Counted from the stretch's first letter, positions 1-9,269 are shown. The stretch: 64,000 bases of DNA from JAVKBW01 sp040222995 (GCA_040222995.1 JAVKBW010000082.1:186001-250000); one strand, 5' to 3'. Translations and numbers: made by a program. Notes: generated by a model not told the origin, from the letters alone.

Positions 1-1
1 A

Positions 2-1558
2 ACCGACCGGCTGGCCGACGGCGCGCCGCTGGACGGCAAGGTCGCGTTCACGCTTTACGACACCTATGGATTTCCGCTCGACCTCACGCAGGACATTCTG
101 CGCGGTCAGGGCAGGGTTCTGGATCAGGATGGTTTCGACAGCGCGATGGCGGAACAGAAGGCGAAGGCGAAAGCCGCCTGGGCGGGGTCCGGTGAAGCGG
201 CGACGGATGCGATCTGGTTCGATGTCAAGGAAACCGCCGGCGCGACCGATTTTCTGGGCTACGAAACCGAGCACGCGGAAGGCGTTGTCACGGCGCTTGT
301 CGTCGATGGCAAGCCGGTGAAACAGTCGGAAGAAGGCGCACAGGTCATGGTAGTCGCCAACCAGACACCGTTCTATGCGGAATCCGGTGGCCAGATGGGC
401 GACCAGGGAACGATCACCAGCGCCGATGGCGCCGTTGTCCGGGTGACCGACACCATCAAGCGGATGGACACGATGCATGTTCATGTCGGGTCGGTTGAAA
501 AGGGGACGCTGCGGATCGGCGATGCGCTGGACATGGCGGTCGATATAGACCGGCGGGCGAAACTGCGGGCCAATCATTCGGTGACGCACCTGATGCATGA
601 GGCGTTGCGGCGTGTGCTGGGCGATCACGTAACCCAGAAAGGGTCGCTGGTCGCGCCGGATCAGATGCGGTTCGACTTCGCCCACCAGAAAGCAATGACG
701 GTGGAGGAAATCACCGAAGTCGAACGCCAGGTGAATGCTGAAATCCGCAAGAACTCGGATGTCGTGACGCGTCTGATGACGCCGGACGACGCGGTGAAGG
801 CCGGCGCGCTGGCTCTGTTCGGCGAAAAGTACGGCGATGAAGTCCGCGTCGTCTCGATGGGATCGCCGCAGGAAACTGCCGGTGAAAACAAGTCTCCGGT
901 GTTTTCGACGGAACTGTGCGGCGGCACGCATGTGCGCCGCACCGGCGATATCGGCGCTTTCAGAATCGTCGGTGAAGGCGCGGTCGCCGCCGGGGTTCGA
1001 CGCGTTGAAGTGCTGACCGGGCAGGCGGCCATCGATTATACACGGATGCAGGAAAGCAGGCTCGCTGCGGCGGCTGCGACGCTGAAAGCTTCGCCGCAGG
1101 ATGTGCCGGAACGGATCGCCGGCCTGCTGGAAGACCGCAAACGGCTGGAACGGGAAGTCTCCGACCTGCGCCGCAAGCTGGCGGCGGGCGGCGGCGCCGG
1201 GCAGGCGGAAGCACCGTCAAAGGATGTCGGCGGCGTGAAATTCGCGACCCGTCTGCTGCAGGATGTGCCACCGAAGGAACTGAAGCCACTGGTCGATCAG
1301 TTGAAACAGCAGATCGGCTCCGGCATCGTCGCGGTTGCAGCGTCGAACGATGGCAAGGCGTCGCTGGTTATCGGCGTCACCGACGATTTTCCGGGCGCGA
1401 ACAACGCGGTCGATCTGGTCAGGGCCGGCGTCGACGCTATCGGCGGCAAGGGCGGCGGCGGCCGTCCCGACATGGCGCAGGCCGGCGGCCCGGATGTTTC
1501 CGGTCTGCAGGCGGCGTTGAAGGCCGTCGAGGACCATATCAAACCGGCGACCGCCTGA
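2..1558 (+). CDS. alaS: Alanyl-tRNA synthetase, C-terminal part (5' end outside window)
   Basis: Charges tRNA-Ala and edits mischarged Ser/Gly in the cytoplasm. The reading frame is open from base 2, so the gene enters from the left. About 518 of roughly 880 residues are present and most of the class II aminoacylation core is missing. Seen: the YDTYGFPLDLT segment near bases 56-92, the editing-domain zinc motif NHSVTHLMH near 570-600, the second zinc motif CGGTH near 918-932, a coiled-coil linker near 1,100-1,200, and the C-Ala/DHHA1 glycine-rich signature GGGGRPDMAQAGG near 1,450-1,490. It ends in TGA. The editing motifs are intact, so this is a functional gene cut by the window edge rather than a pseudogene. 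Confidence 0.97.
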   Translation, partial: TDRLADGAPLDGKVAFTLYDTYGFPLDLTQDILRGQGRVLDQDGFDSAMAEQKAKAKAAWAGSGEAATDAIWFDVKETAGATDFLGYETEHAEGVVTALVVDGKPVKQSEEGAQVMVVANQTPFYAESGGQMGDQGTITSADGAVVRVTDTIKRMDTMHVHVGSVEKGTLRIGDALDMAVDIDRRAKLRANHSVTHLMHEALRRVLGDHVTQKGSLVAPDQMRFDFAHQKAMTVEEITEVERQVNAEIRKNSDVVTRLMTPDDAVKAGALALFGEKYGDEVRVVSMGSPQETAGENKSPVFSTELCGGTHVRRTGDIGAFRIVGEGAVAAGVRRVEVLTGQAAIDYTRMQESRLAAAAATLKASPQDVPERIAGLLEDRKRLEREVSDLRRKLAAGGGAGQAEAPSKDVGGVKFATRLLQDVPPKELKPLVDQLKQQIGSGIVAVAASNDGKASLVIGVTDDFPGANNAVDLVRAGVDAIGGKGGGGRPDMAQAGGPDVSGLQAALKAVEDHIKPATA

Positions 1559-1590
1559 TCACACGACGATTATTCTGGGAGTTACCAACA

Positions 1591-2316
1591 ATGACCGATT
1601 GGCATCGCATACGAAAAGACCTGGCGGCAGCGCATCGCCTGGCGGTACGGGATGGATTGAACGAAGGCACGTGGAACCATTTCAGCTATGTGTCGCCGGA
1701 CGAGCCGGACAAGATGCTGATCACGCCCGACCGGACGCACTGGCGCATGGTCACGGCCGGTAATCTGGCGCTTCTCGGTAAGGATGGTGAGCTGCTTGAA
1801 GGAATTCGAAAGGCTCGACTGGCCGGCTGGATCATTCATGCCCCGGTTCACCGCAGCCGGTCGGATGCCAACTGCGTCATGCATGTTCATTCGCCCTATA
1901 TCGTCGCGATGTCGATCCGCACGGACATCGCCTTCGACACCCAGCTTTCGCAACAGGCGGCGCAGTTCCATGACGATGTTGCCTATTACGACACCTATGA
2001 CGGTCTGCTGGAAGCGGAAGAAGAGGGCTACCGGATGGCGGAAGCGTTGGGCGACAAGCGAATCCTGCTGCTGCGGAATCACGGGGCGATGGTTGTCGGG
2101 CCGTCTGTCGGCCGGGCCTATCTCGATCTTTACCAGCTTGAACGCGCCTGCATGTACCAGTTGCTGAGCGGGTCCGCGAACGATAACCGGGTTCAGCGTA
2201 TTCCGGAAGATGTCGCGGCCGCCATGTCGGCGGCGGTCCGGGCGGCGCCGGAAGACGAGGATTTCGACGCCATGGTCGAAGTGCTTGATGCGCTAGAACC
2301 CGACTACGCGCTATGA
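1591..2316 (+). CDS. Class II aldolase/adducin family protein
   Basis: A 241-residue member of the zinc-dependent class II aldolase/adducin fold (AraD/FucA relatives). These enzymes cleave or epimerise sugar phosphates or hydroxy-acids through an enediolate. The metal-ligand pattern is visible: HVHS about a third of the way in and NHGAMVVG near residue 170. An N-terminal GTWNHFSY segment corresponds to the family's substrate loop. A GGGAGTT-like ribosome site lies about 10 bases before the ATG at 1591. Its stop overlaps the next start by four bases, and CoA-linked genes follow, so it probably belongs to a degradation operon. The substrate cannot be read from sequence. Proteins of this type are often annotated only as aldolase-like, so the specific reaction is open. 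Confidence 0.85.
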   Translation: MTDWHRIRKDLAAAHRLAVRDGLNEGTWNHFSYVSPDEPDKMLITPDRTHWRMVTAGNLALLGKDGELLEGIRKARLAGWIIHAPVHRSRSDANCVMHVHSPYIVAMSIRTDIAFDTQLSQQAAQFHDDVAYYDTYDGLLEAEEEGYRMAEALGDKRILLLRNHGAMVVGPSVGRAYLDLYQLERACMYQLLSGSANDNRVQRIPEDVAAAMSAAVRAAPEDEDFDAMVEVLDALEPDYAL

Positions 2317-3065
2317 CGGGAAGCCGCGCCGATGGCGCGTTGTCTGTTGCCCGCGCTGACGGCATCGTAACCGTTACGCTCAACCGTCCCGACAAGGCCA
2401 ACGCCATCACGATGGCGATGCTGCGCGAGTTGACGGCATTGGCCGGCGAGGTCGCGCAGGACGCCGGGGTAAAGACGCTGGTGCTGACCGGCAGCGGCGG
2501 CCGGATTTTTTCCGCCGGCGCCGATCTGACCGAAATCCGCGCGCAGGTGGCCGACCCGGATACGGCGCTTGCCTATGACGCTTTGTGGCGGGAAACAACC
2601 GGTTCCCTGGCCCGGCTGCCGACACCGACCATTGCCCTGTTGAACGGTTCATGCATCGGCGGCGGTCTGGCGCTGGTGCTCGCCTGCGATATCCGCCTGA
2701 TGGTGGATGGCGGGCAGATATTTTATCCGACCCTGAAAAACGGCTTCCTGCCGGAGCGGCACGATGCCGGCCGGCTGATCGGCCTGATCGGCAAGGCCAG
2801 AACCAAGACTCTGCTGCTGGGCGGTCTGCGTCTTTCCGCACGGGAAGCGCATGACTGGGGGCTGGTTGACCGGGTGTTCGATCCGGTAACGGCGACTGAA
2901 GAAACAGCGGCGTTTCTGGCCCCGATTGTCGCGGCGGAAACCGACCATCTGGTAGCAACGAAGCGGATTATCGATTTCGTCGATGACGACATGGTGACGG
3001 CGGACTGTCATGCGGCTGTGTACCAGAAAAACGCCGCCGCCATTCAGCGATTGAGGAAACTGTAA
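2313..3065 (+). CDS. Enoyl-CoA hydratase/isomerase (crotonase) family protein, catalytic Glu residues replaced
   Basis: A 250-residue crotonase-fold protein. The oxyanion-hole regions are recognisable: IFSAGADL around residue 66 and NGSCIGGGLALVLACDIRL around 111-129. Aligned by eye to rat mitochondrial hydratase, the two catalytic glutamates (Glu144, Glu164) fall on Thr140 and Thr166, and the usual PGAGGTQ loop reads PERHDAG. It is therefore unlikely to be a standard hydratase. Isomerase, hydrolase, decarboxylase or another crotonase chemistry is possible. The ATG overlaps the aldolase stop (ATGA), and the CoA-transferase gene starts one base after its stop, so the three are translationally linked and probably act on one CoA-bound substrate. 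Confidence 0.85.
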   Translation: MTGSRADGALSVARADGIVTVTLNRPDKANAITMAMLRELTALAGEVAQDAGVKTLVLTGSGGRIFSAGADLTEIRAQVADPDTALAYDALWRETTGSLARLPTPTIALLNGSCIGGGLALVLACDIRLMVDGGQIFYPTLKNGFLPERHDAGRLIGLIGKARTKTLLLGGLRLSAREAHDWGLVDRVFDPVTATEETAAFLAPIVAAETDHLVATKRIIDFVDDDMVTADCHAAVYQKNAAAIQRLRKL

Positions 3066-3066
3066 C

Positions 3067-4245
3067 ATGCTAACCGGCATTCGCGTGGTCGATCTGACCA
3101 GTATGCTGTCCGGCCCGTACTGCACGTGGCTGCTGGCGACGATGGGGGCCGATGTCATCAAGGTCGAAAGCCCGAATGGCGGCGATATCGCTCGCGATAC
3201 CCCACCGTTCAAGGACGGGCGATGCCTGTATTTCGACAGCATCAACCGCAACAAGCGCAGCGTCACATTGGACCTGAAAACCGATGACGGCCGCACCGCC
3301 CTGCATAGGTTGCTGGAAACAGCGGATGTGTTCGTCGAGAACATGCGGCCTGGCGTGCGCAACCGCCTCGGCTGCAGTGATGCCGATCTCGACCGGATCA
3401 ACCCGCGCCTGATCAAGGCGTCAATCAGCGGATTCGGCCAGAACGGCAGTCTGTCAGAACGCCCCGCCTTCGATATCGTGGTGCAGGCGATGAGCGGCCT
3501 GATGAGCGTCAACGGGCCGCTGGGCGGTCCGCCGACCCGTGTCGGCGTGTCGGTCGGCGATCTTTCCGCCGCTCTTTTTGCGACCATCGGCATTCTGCAG
3601 CGCCTGTATGCCCGCGATGTTTCCGGCGCTGCGCCCGGTCCGGCGTTGGACGTTTCGATGCTGGCCTGCCAGTGGGCGCTGATGGAAAACGCCTTCGCGC
3701 GGAACCTCAATACCGGTCAGGTGCCGCAGCCGAACGGGTCGCGCCATCCGTCGATCACGCCGTTCGAAACCTACTCGGCGGCGGATGGCGACTTCGTCAT
3801 CGCGCTGGGCAGCGGCCGTGATTGGCCGCGGTTTTGCCGGGCGATCGGGCGGGCGGATCTCGAAACCGATCCGCTTTACGCTAAAGACGAGGTCAGGCTT
3901 TTAAATCGCGACCTGTTGGACGAAGAACTGCATGCGCTTTTCCGCACAAATCCGCGGCAATACTGGGTCGATCTTCTGGCGCAGGCGGGGGTTCCCGTCT
4001 CGTCGGTCAACACGCTGGCCGATGCAGCGGTGCACGCGGCGATGGATGAAACCGGGTCGGTTTCCGAAATCACCCTGGAAGGCGGTGCGACACAACGTTT
4101 CGTCCGCAACCCGCTGGGCTGCGAGGTGCCGGAGGAACCGGCGCCGGCGTTGGGGCAGCACACGGCGGAGCTGCTGCGGGAACTCGGCTATGACGATCAG
4201 ACAATCTTGAGACTTGGCGGCGAAACGGGTAGCACACAGACATGA
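3067..4245 (+). CDS. CaiB/BaiF (class III) CoA-transferase
   Basis: A 392-residue family III CoA-transferase, which moves CoA between carboxylic acids through an aspartyl-CoA anhydride. The N-terminal block (DLTSMLSGPYCTWLL, then GADVIKVE and NKRSVTLDL) is typical. The conserved FDIVVQAMSGLMSVNG region lies near residues 137-152, and the catalytic Asp is probably the one in GVSVGDLSAA near residue 162. Length matches the family. It follows the crotonase gene by one base and overlaps the MoxR gene by four (ATGA), so it forms a compact operon with the aldolase and crotonase. It would activate or deactivate the acid processed by them. The substrate is unknown. Confidence 0.9.
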   Translation: MLTGIRVVDLTSMLSGPYCTWLLATMGADVIKVESPNGGDIARDTPPFKDGRCLYFDSINRNKRSVTLDLKTDDGRTALHRLLETADVFVENMRPGVRNRLGCSDADLDRINPRLIKASISGFGQNGSLSERPAFDIVVQAMSGLMSVNGPLGGPPTRVGVSVGDLSAALFATIGILQRLYARDVSGAAPGPALDVSMLACQWALMENAFARNLNTGQVPQPNGSRHPSITPFETYSAADGDFVIALGSGRDWPRFCRAIGRADLETDPLYAKDEVRLLNRDLLDEELHALFRTNPRQYWVDLLAQAGVPVSSVNTLADAAVHAAMDETGSVSEITLEGGATQRFVRNPLGCEVPEEPAPALGQHTAELLRELGYDDQTILRLGGETGSTQT

Positions 4246-5090
4246 AATTCGAAGGCACAAAAGATTATGTCGCGACCGAGGATCTTATGGTTGCGGTCAA
4301 CGCGGCGGTAACGTTGCAGCGTCCGCTGCTGATCAAGGGAGAACCGGGCACCGGCAAGACCGTTCTGGCGCAGGAAGTCGCGAAGGCGCTTGGCAAACCG
4401 TTGATCGAATGGCACGTGAAATCGACCACGCGGGCGCAGCAGGGTCTGTATGAATACGATGCCGTCAGCCGGCTGCGCGACGGCCAGCTCGGCGACGAGC
4501 GGGTTCATGACATCCGCAACTACATCCGGCGCGGCAAACTGTGGGAGGCCTTCGAGGCCGAGGAAGCGCCTGTTTTGCTGATCGACGAGGTCGACAAGGC
4601 CGATATCGAATTTCCGAACGACCTGCTGCTGGAGCTCGACCGTATGGAGTTTCACGTCTACGAAACCGGCGATGTCATCAAGGCGAAGAACCGGCCGATC
4701 GTGTTCATTACATCGAACAATGAAAAGGAACTGCCGGATGCTTTTCTGCGTCGCTGTTTTTTCCATTTCATCGCCTTTCCGGACCGCGAGGTCATGGAAA
4801 AAATCGTCGAGGTGCATCATCCCGGCGTGAAGAAAATGCTGCTGCGTGACGCGCTGACCGCGTTCTACGAAATCCGAGAGGTTCGCGGCCTGAAGAAGCG
4901 GCCGTCGACATCGGAATTCCTCGACTGGATCAAGCTGCTGGTCGCCGATGACATTCCGCCGGAAGCCCTGCGACCCGGCGATGCAACGAACGCAATCCCG
5001 CCGTTATACGGCGCGTTGCTGAAAAACGAGCAGGACGTTCACCTTTTCGAACGCATGGCCTTCATGGCGCGGCGGGGCGGCGATGACTGA
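4242..5090 (+). CDS. MoxR-family AAA+ ATPase (CoxD-like)
   Basis: A 282-residue AAA+ ATPase of the MoxR group. These proteins act as chaperones that, with von Willebrand factor A partners, mature or insert cofactors into other complexes. Walker A GEPGTGKT is at residues 33-40, Walker B VLLIDEVD at 111-118, and the sensor-1 region FITSNN near 153. Length and sequence fit the CoxD-like branch. No carbon monoxide dehydrogenase genes are in the window, so a CO-specific role is not supported. The likely partner is the VWA gene at 6822. The start overlaps the CoA-transferase stop and the end overlaps the GNAT start by eight bases. Confidence 0.92.
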   Translation: MKFEGTKDYVATEDLMVAVNAAVTLQRPLLIKGEPGTGKTVLAQEVAKALGKPLIEWHVKSTTRAQQGLYEYDAVSRLRDGQLGDERVHDIRNYIRRGKLWEAFEAEEAPVLLIDEVDKADIEFPNDLLLELDRMEFHVYETGDVIKAKNRPIVFITSNNEKELPDAFLRRCFFHFIAFPDREVMEKIVEVHHPGVKKMLLRDALTAFYEIREVRGLKKRPSTSEFLDWIKLLVADDIPPEALRPGDATNAIPPLYGALLKNEQDVHLFERMAFMARRGGDD

Positions 5091-5577
5091 GTGCCGCACC
5101 ATCACGCAGGACGAGCTGGACTGGCTGACCGAGCTCAACAACGCCTGCATTCCCGGCGTCAACGAGATGACGGCCGACGGGTTGTGGGACATCGTCGAGA
5201 AAGCGGCCTATGCGAAAATCCTGTGGGATAATATCGGCGAAGGGCCGCAGCCGCTCGGCGCGCTCACCGTGCTGACCCCGGGGGTGACGCACTGGAGCAC
5301 CTATTACGCCTGGTGCGGCGAACGGTTCGACGATTTCTACTATGTCGACCGGATTATCGTTTCGGAAGCAGCGCGCGGCCGGAAGGTCGGCGAGCGCATG
5401 TACCGCGATCTGTTCGGTTTTGTTGAAGGCAGGACAACTCGCGTCTTGTGCGAAGTGAACACGATTCCGGCCAATCCCGGTTCGATGCGGTTTCACGAAC
5501 GTCTGGGGTTCCGGCCGATCGACCGGTTGGGCGATGCGACCAAGGAAGTGCAGTTTTACGAATATCTGCTGCCCTAG
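5083..5577 (+). CDS. GNAT-family N-acetyltransferase
   Basis: A 164-residue Gcn5-related acetyltransferase. The acetyl-CoA binding segment (R/Q-x-x-G-x-G/A type) appears as RGRKVGERMY near residues 103-112, after a beta-strand FYYVDRIIVS. The C-terminal FHERLGFRPI is the usual GNAT closing motif. The acceptor is unknown. The ATG lies inside the end of the MoxR gene (overlap 5083-5090), so the two are co-translated. Only six bases separate its stop from the oppositely oriented DUF2336 gene. Confidence 0.88.
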   Translation: MTECRTITQDELDWLTELNNACIPGVNEMTADGLWDIVEKAAYAKILWDNIGEGPQPLGALTVLTPGVTHWSTYYAWCGERFDDFYYVDRIIVSEAARGRKVGERMYRDLFGFVEGRTTRVLCEVNTIPANPGSMRFHERLGFRPIDRLGDATKEVQFYEYLLP

Positions 5578-5583
5578 CGCGGG

Positions 5584-6681
5584 TCAGCCGGCGTGGCTCC
5601 ACGCCTGCAGCACGCGTTTCGCGCCGGCGCCGTCGATCCGTTCGAAATAATCCATCGCCTTCATGAAAGCCGGCGTATCTCGATAGCCCTGGGCGTTGCC
5701 GTCGCCATGCAGCAGGCACACCATGTCGGAGAACGAATACCGGTCGATGCCCGATCCCTTGCAGGCAATCGCGAGCGCTTCCGGCCCGGTATCGTAAAGA
5801 ACCCGCGTCGCCGCGCTTTCCGGCAGGCCGGTGAAGTCCCTGAACAATTCCTCGAAATGGAAGACATCGCCTTCTTCCAGCGTCCGCACCATGACGCGCG
5901 GATGAACCCTGAAACTGCCGCCGACCCCCGGCACTTCGAAATTGGGGGCGGTCGCGCCGCCCATCATCGCGTCGTCCTCCAGCGCTTCGGTGACGGCGTG
6001 TTTGACTTCCTCGTCCAGGGCGTTCGATGACGTAGCAGATGACCTGAGATCGTCGCCCAGTTTGGCGTCGATATAGCTTTTGACGGCCTCTCCGACCCAT
6101 TCGTACATCCGGCGAGTGAGATCGGGCGGCAGATCCGAACGCCGCACCAGCGGTTCCTGGATCGTCGTCATATGCATCGAATCCTCGACCAGCTTCTCCA
6201 GTGTTTCCGAACTGAAAGCCGCGCCGGGGTTTTTCAGAAGCGCCTCGATAACTTCCGCGTTGCCGGTATCCGCCAGGGTGGCCGATACGTCTTCCGATAT
6301 CGTTTTCCGGCCGGAAATGGCCAGTTGATGCTGCGTGGCCTGATCCAGAATAAGCTGAATCAGATCAACGTCTTCCAGGACCTTGCTGCGAGACAGAATC
6401 GGGAAGGCGACCTCGATGACATCGTTCGCCAGCGTTACCACCAGATCGTGCGGTACGTCGCCCCGGTCGGCCAGATTTTCCGCCAGATGCCGGCGGACAT
6501 CGATTTCGACTTCGTGGATGAGGCGGCGCAGAATATCGAAGACGAGATCGATTTCAGCGCTTGAGAGATGCTTGCCGGAGGCAAGGACCATCTTGTTGAG
6601 CGCTTCGGCCAGCAGATTCCGGTCTTCCGCCCGATCGCTGCGCGCGACTTTGATCAGATCCTGAAACGAAAAATCGGACAC
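5584..6681 (-). CDS. DUF2336 domain-containing protein
   Basis: A 365-residue soluble alpha-helical protein with the DUF2336 pattern of short helical repeats (IDLVFDILRRLIHEVEIDVRRHLAENLAD and similar; read in parts). This family is almost confined to Alphaproteobacteria and has no established biochemical role. Members are often found near signalling or polar-development genes. No membrane segment or signal peptide is visible. It is divergent from the VWA gene at 6822 across about 140 bases and convergent with the MoxR-GNAT end. Being sandwiched between the MoxR ATPase and its VWA partner is the main functional clue, but that is inference. Confidence 0.85.
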   Translation of the reverse strand: MSDFSFQDLIKVARSDRAEDRNLLAEALNKMVLASGKHLSSAEIDLVFDILRRLIHEVEIDVRRHLAENLADRGDVPHDLVVTLANDVIEVAFPILSRSKVLEDVDLIQLILDQATQHQLAISGRKTISEDVSATLADTGNAEVIEALLKNPGAAFSSETLEKLVEDSMHMTTIQEPLVRRSDLPPDLTRRMYEWVGEAVKSYIDAKLGDDLRSSATSSNALDEEVKHAVTEALEDDAMMGGATAPNFEVPGVGGSFRVHPRVMVRTLEEGDVFHFEELFRDFTGLPESAATRVLYDTGPEALAIACKGSGIDRYSFSDMVCLLHGDGNAQGYRDTPAFMKAMDYFERIDGAGAKRVLQAWSHAG

Positions 6682-6821
6682 GGCACTCTACCTTAACAAC
6701 GGCGTCCGTCCCCACAGAACACGCACGGACAGTATCGCAATGTTTAACGTCATACAATAACCGGCATAGCAACTGTTGTTATAACTTGCCACCGTTTTAC
6801 CACAGGCGGTATGCAGGGGGC

Positions 6822-8003
6822 ATGTTTGCCACACTATTCTTTTCCCTACGCGATTCGGGCGTACCCGTCTCTTTGAGAGAATACCTCACCTTGATCGAGG
6901 CGACGGCGGCCGGCGTCGCGGATTACCGCGTCGACAGTTTCTATTATCTCAGCCGGTCGGCCCTGATAAAGGACGAACGCTATCTCGACCGGTTCGACCG
7001 CGCCTTCGGCGAGGCCTTCAGGGGTCTTGAAGCGGCGGATGGCAGCGATACAGCCGCCCGTGAACTGCCGGAAGACTGGTTGCGCGCGCTGGCTGAACGC
7101 CTGCTGACCGACGAGGAAAAGGCCGAAATCGAAGCATTGGGCGGTTTCGACAAGTTGATGGAAACATTGAAGAAACGGCTTGCCGAGCAGGAAGGGCGGC
7201 ATCAAGGCGGCTCAAAATGGATAGGTACCGGCGGTACGTCGCCATTCGGCGCTTACGGGTTCAATCCGGAAGGGGTGCGGATCGGCCAGGAGGAAAGCCG
7301 CCATCGCCGCGCGGTCAAGGTGTGGGACAAGCGCGAATTCAGGAACCTGGACAGCGATGTCGATATCGGCACGCGCAACATCAAGGTGGCGTTGCGACGG
7401 TTGCGCCGGTTCGCCCGGCAGGGCGTCGCGCGGGAACTCGATCTGAACGGCACGGTGCGGGCGACAGCCGACAATGCCGGCCTCCTCGACCTGAAAATGG
7501 TGCCGGAACGCCATAACGCGGTAAAAGTGCTGGTTCTGTTCGATGTCGGCGGGTCGATGGACGATCACATTCGCGTGTGCCGTGAGCTTTTCGCGGCGGT
7601 ACGAAGCGAATTCAAGCATCTCGAATTCTTTTATTTCCACAACTGCCTGTACGAACGGCTGTGGCGCGATAATGCGCGGCGATTCACCGATTTCACGCCG
7701 ACGGACGAGGTGATCCGGACCTACGGCAGCGACTACAAGCTGATCTTTGTCGGCGATGCGACGATGAGCCCCTACGAGATCACTCATGACGGCGGGTCGG
7801 TCGAACACTGGAACAAGGAAGCCGGCGTTACCTGGATGCAACGCATGCTGATGCAGTTTCCGAAAGCCGTGTGGCTGAACCCGCAGCCGGTTGCCTATTA
7901 CGGCCGCATTCCTTCAATCGGCCTGATGCAGCAGATCATGGAAGACCGGATGTATCCGCTGACCCTGCGGGGGCTGGACGATGCGATGCGGGAATTGTCC
8001 TAG
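6822..8003 (+). CDS. VWA-domain CoxE-like protein, MoxR partner
   Basis: A 393-residue protein with a C-terminal von Willebrand factor A domain. The metal-binding MIDAS motif reads DVGGSM at residues 241-246 (DxGGS in place of the commoner DxSxS), followed by the FVGDATMSPYEI segment near 310-321. The N-terminal half is charged and helical, as in CoxE-type proteins. ATG at 6822 is preferred over a TTG at 6786 because AGGGGG lies just before it. MoxR ATPases and VWA proteins work as pairs. The ATPase is at 4242 and the DUF2336 gene sits between them in opposite orientation. The client protein is not evident in the window. Confidence 0.88.
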   Translation: MFATLFFSLRDSGVPVSLREYLTLIEATAAGVADYRVDSFYYLSRSALIKDERYLDRFDRAFGEAFRGLEAADGSDTAARELPEDWLRALAERLLTDEEKAEIEALGGFDKLMETLKKRLAEQEGRHQGGSKWIGTGGTSPFGAYGFNPEGVRIGQEESRHRRAVKVWDKREFRNLDSDVDIGTRNIKVALRRLRRFARQGVARELDLNGTVRATADNAGLLDLKMVPERHNAVKVLVLFDVGGSMDDHIRVCRELFAAVRSEFKHLEFFYFHNCLYERLWRDNARRFTDFTPTDEVIRTYGSDYKLIFVGDATMSPYEITHDGGSVEHWNKEAGVTWMQRMLMQFPKAVWLNPQPVAYYGRIPSIGLMQQIMEDRMYPLTLRGLDDAMRELS

Positions 8004-8112
8004 ACGACGCTTACGCAGACTGGTGAAATCGGTTGGCGTATCGATGGTAAGACAGGTTGCGCACCAGTGTTATATCCGGCACCGGAACTGACGATCTTGA
8101 TCGGATCGTTAC

Positions 8113-9246
8113 TCAAGCCAGGTTCCCGACAAGACGCTGTTCCTGTTCATGTTCGTTCTTTCCGGCATTTTTGCCCTGAATGGCCGCCAAAAGGTCAAAA
8201 ACAGTGATGATGCCGACGGACCGGCCGTCTCCATCGACGACGACCACAGGATCGAGCGTCGATGCCTTGAGATCCACGAGATCGTCGAGTTCGGCGTTTG
8301 CCGGCACAGACCGGAGGCATGCCGTGTCGACTGTTGGATTTCGGCCCTTGAATGCATCAAGTGGCTGCATTACTGAATGCGCCCGAACCAGATGCAGCCG
8401 TGAAATTCCCTGTACGAAACTCGCCACGTAATCGTCGACGGGCCTTGTGACTATCTCTTCCGGCGAGCCTTCCTGAACGAACTGGCCCTCGCGCATGATT
8501 GCAATCCGATCGCCAAGCCGGATCGCTTCATCGAGGTCATGTGTTATGAACAAGGTTGTCTTTCCAAAGCGATTGGACAGGTCGATAAATTCGTCCTGCA
8601 ACTGCCGCCGGATCAGCGGATCGAGGGCGCTGAACGGTTCGTCCATCAGAAGGACATCGGGATCGGTACACAGGGCGCGCGCAAGACCGACACGCTGTTG
8701 CATGCCGCCGGAAAGTTCGTGCGGGTAGCGATCGGCCCACCCGTCCAGTTGAACACGCGATAGCCAGTCACGCGCCTTCTCGCGGCGCTCGGCTTTGGAA
8801 AGACCTTTGACTTCAAGCCCGAACGCTACGTTGTCCACAACCGTCCAGTGAGGGAACAATGCGACCTTCTGGAACACCATGCCGATTTTTTCAGAGCGAA
8901 GTTTTCTGAGCGCCTGATCGTCCAGTTCACCGATGTTCTGTCCGGCGACGAAAATATTGCCGGCAGTCGGGTCGACCAGCCGATTGATATGGCGGACAAG
9001 CGTGGATTTTCCGCTGCCCGAAAGACCCATGACACAGAAAATTTCGCCGCGGGTAATTTCAAAGTTGATACCGGCAACGGCTACCAACGTTCCAAGCCGC
9101 CGATCTACTTCGTTCCGCGATTCACCGGCCTTGATAGCCTCGATTGCCTGCTGTTCATGAGGTCCGAACACCTTCCAGACATCGCGCCCTTCCAATATGA
9201 CAGGCTGCTCGTTGTTTTTGTCTCTGGGCAAGTTGATATTCCTCAA
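8113..9246 (-). CDS. proV: Glycine betaine/proline ABC transporter ATP-binding protein
   Basis: A 377-residue cytoplasmic ATPase that powers a quaternary-amine importer. Walker A GLSGSGKST is at residues 74-82, the signature LSGGMQQRVGLARAL near 178-192, and Walker B VLLMDEPFSALDP near 198-210. A C-terminal CBS-type regulatory region (about residues 285-365) is typical of ProV/OpuAA and senses ionic strength or nucleotide in relatives. GAGG lies just before the ATG at 9246. It is the last gene of a permease-binding protein-ATPase operon and is separated from the binding-protein gene by an intercistronic hairpin. The unusual order (ProW, ProX, ProV) differs from the E. coli proVWX order. Confidence 0.93.
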   Translation of the reverse strand: MRNINLPRDKNNEQPVILEGRDVWKVFGPHEQQAIEAIKAGESRNEVDRRLGTLVAVAGINFEITRGEIFCVMGLSGSGKSTLVRHINRLVDPTAGNIFVAGQNIGELDDQALRKLRSEKIGMVFQKVALFPHWTVVDNVAFGLEVKGLSKAERREKARDWLSRVQLDGWADRYPHELSGGMQQRVGLARALCTDPDVLLMDEPFSALDPLIRRQLQDEFIDLSNRFGKTTLFITHDLDEAIRLGDRIAIMREGQFVQEGSPEEIVTRPVDDYVASFVQGISRLHLVRAHSVMQPLDAFKGRNPTVDTACLRSVPANAELDDLVDLKASTLDPVVVVDGDGRSVGIITVFDLLAAIQGKNAGKNEHEQEQRLVGNLA

Positions 9247-9269
9247 AGGTCGGTATGCCGGATGAAGAT

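Noticed and set aside
4242..8003. Carbon monoxide dehydrogenase maturation genes
   Set aside because: MoxR and VWA proteins resemble CoxD and CoxE, but no cox structural genes are present, so the CO-specific label is unsupported.
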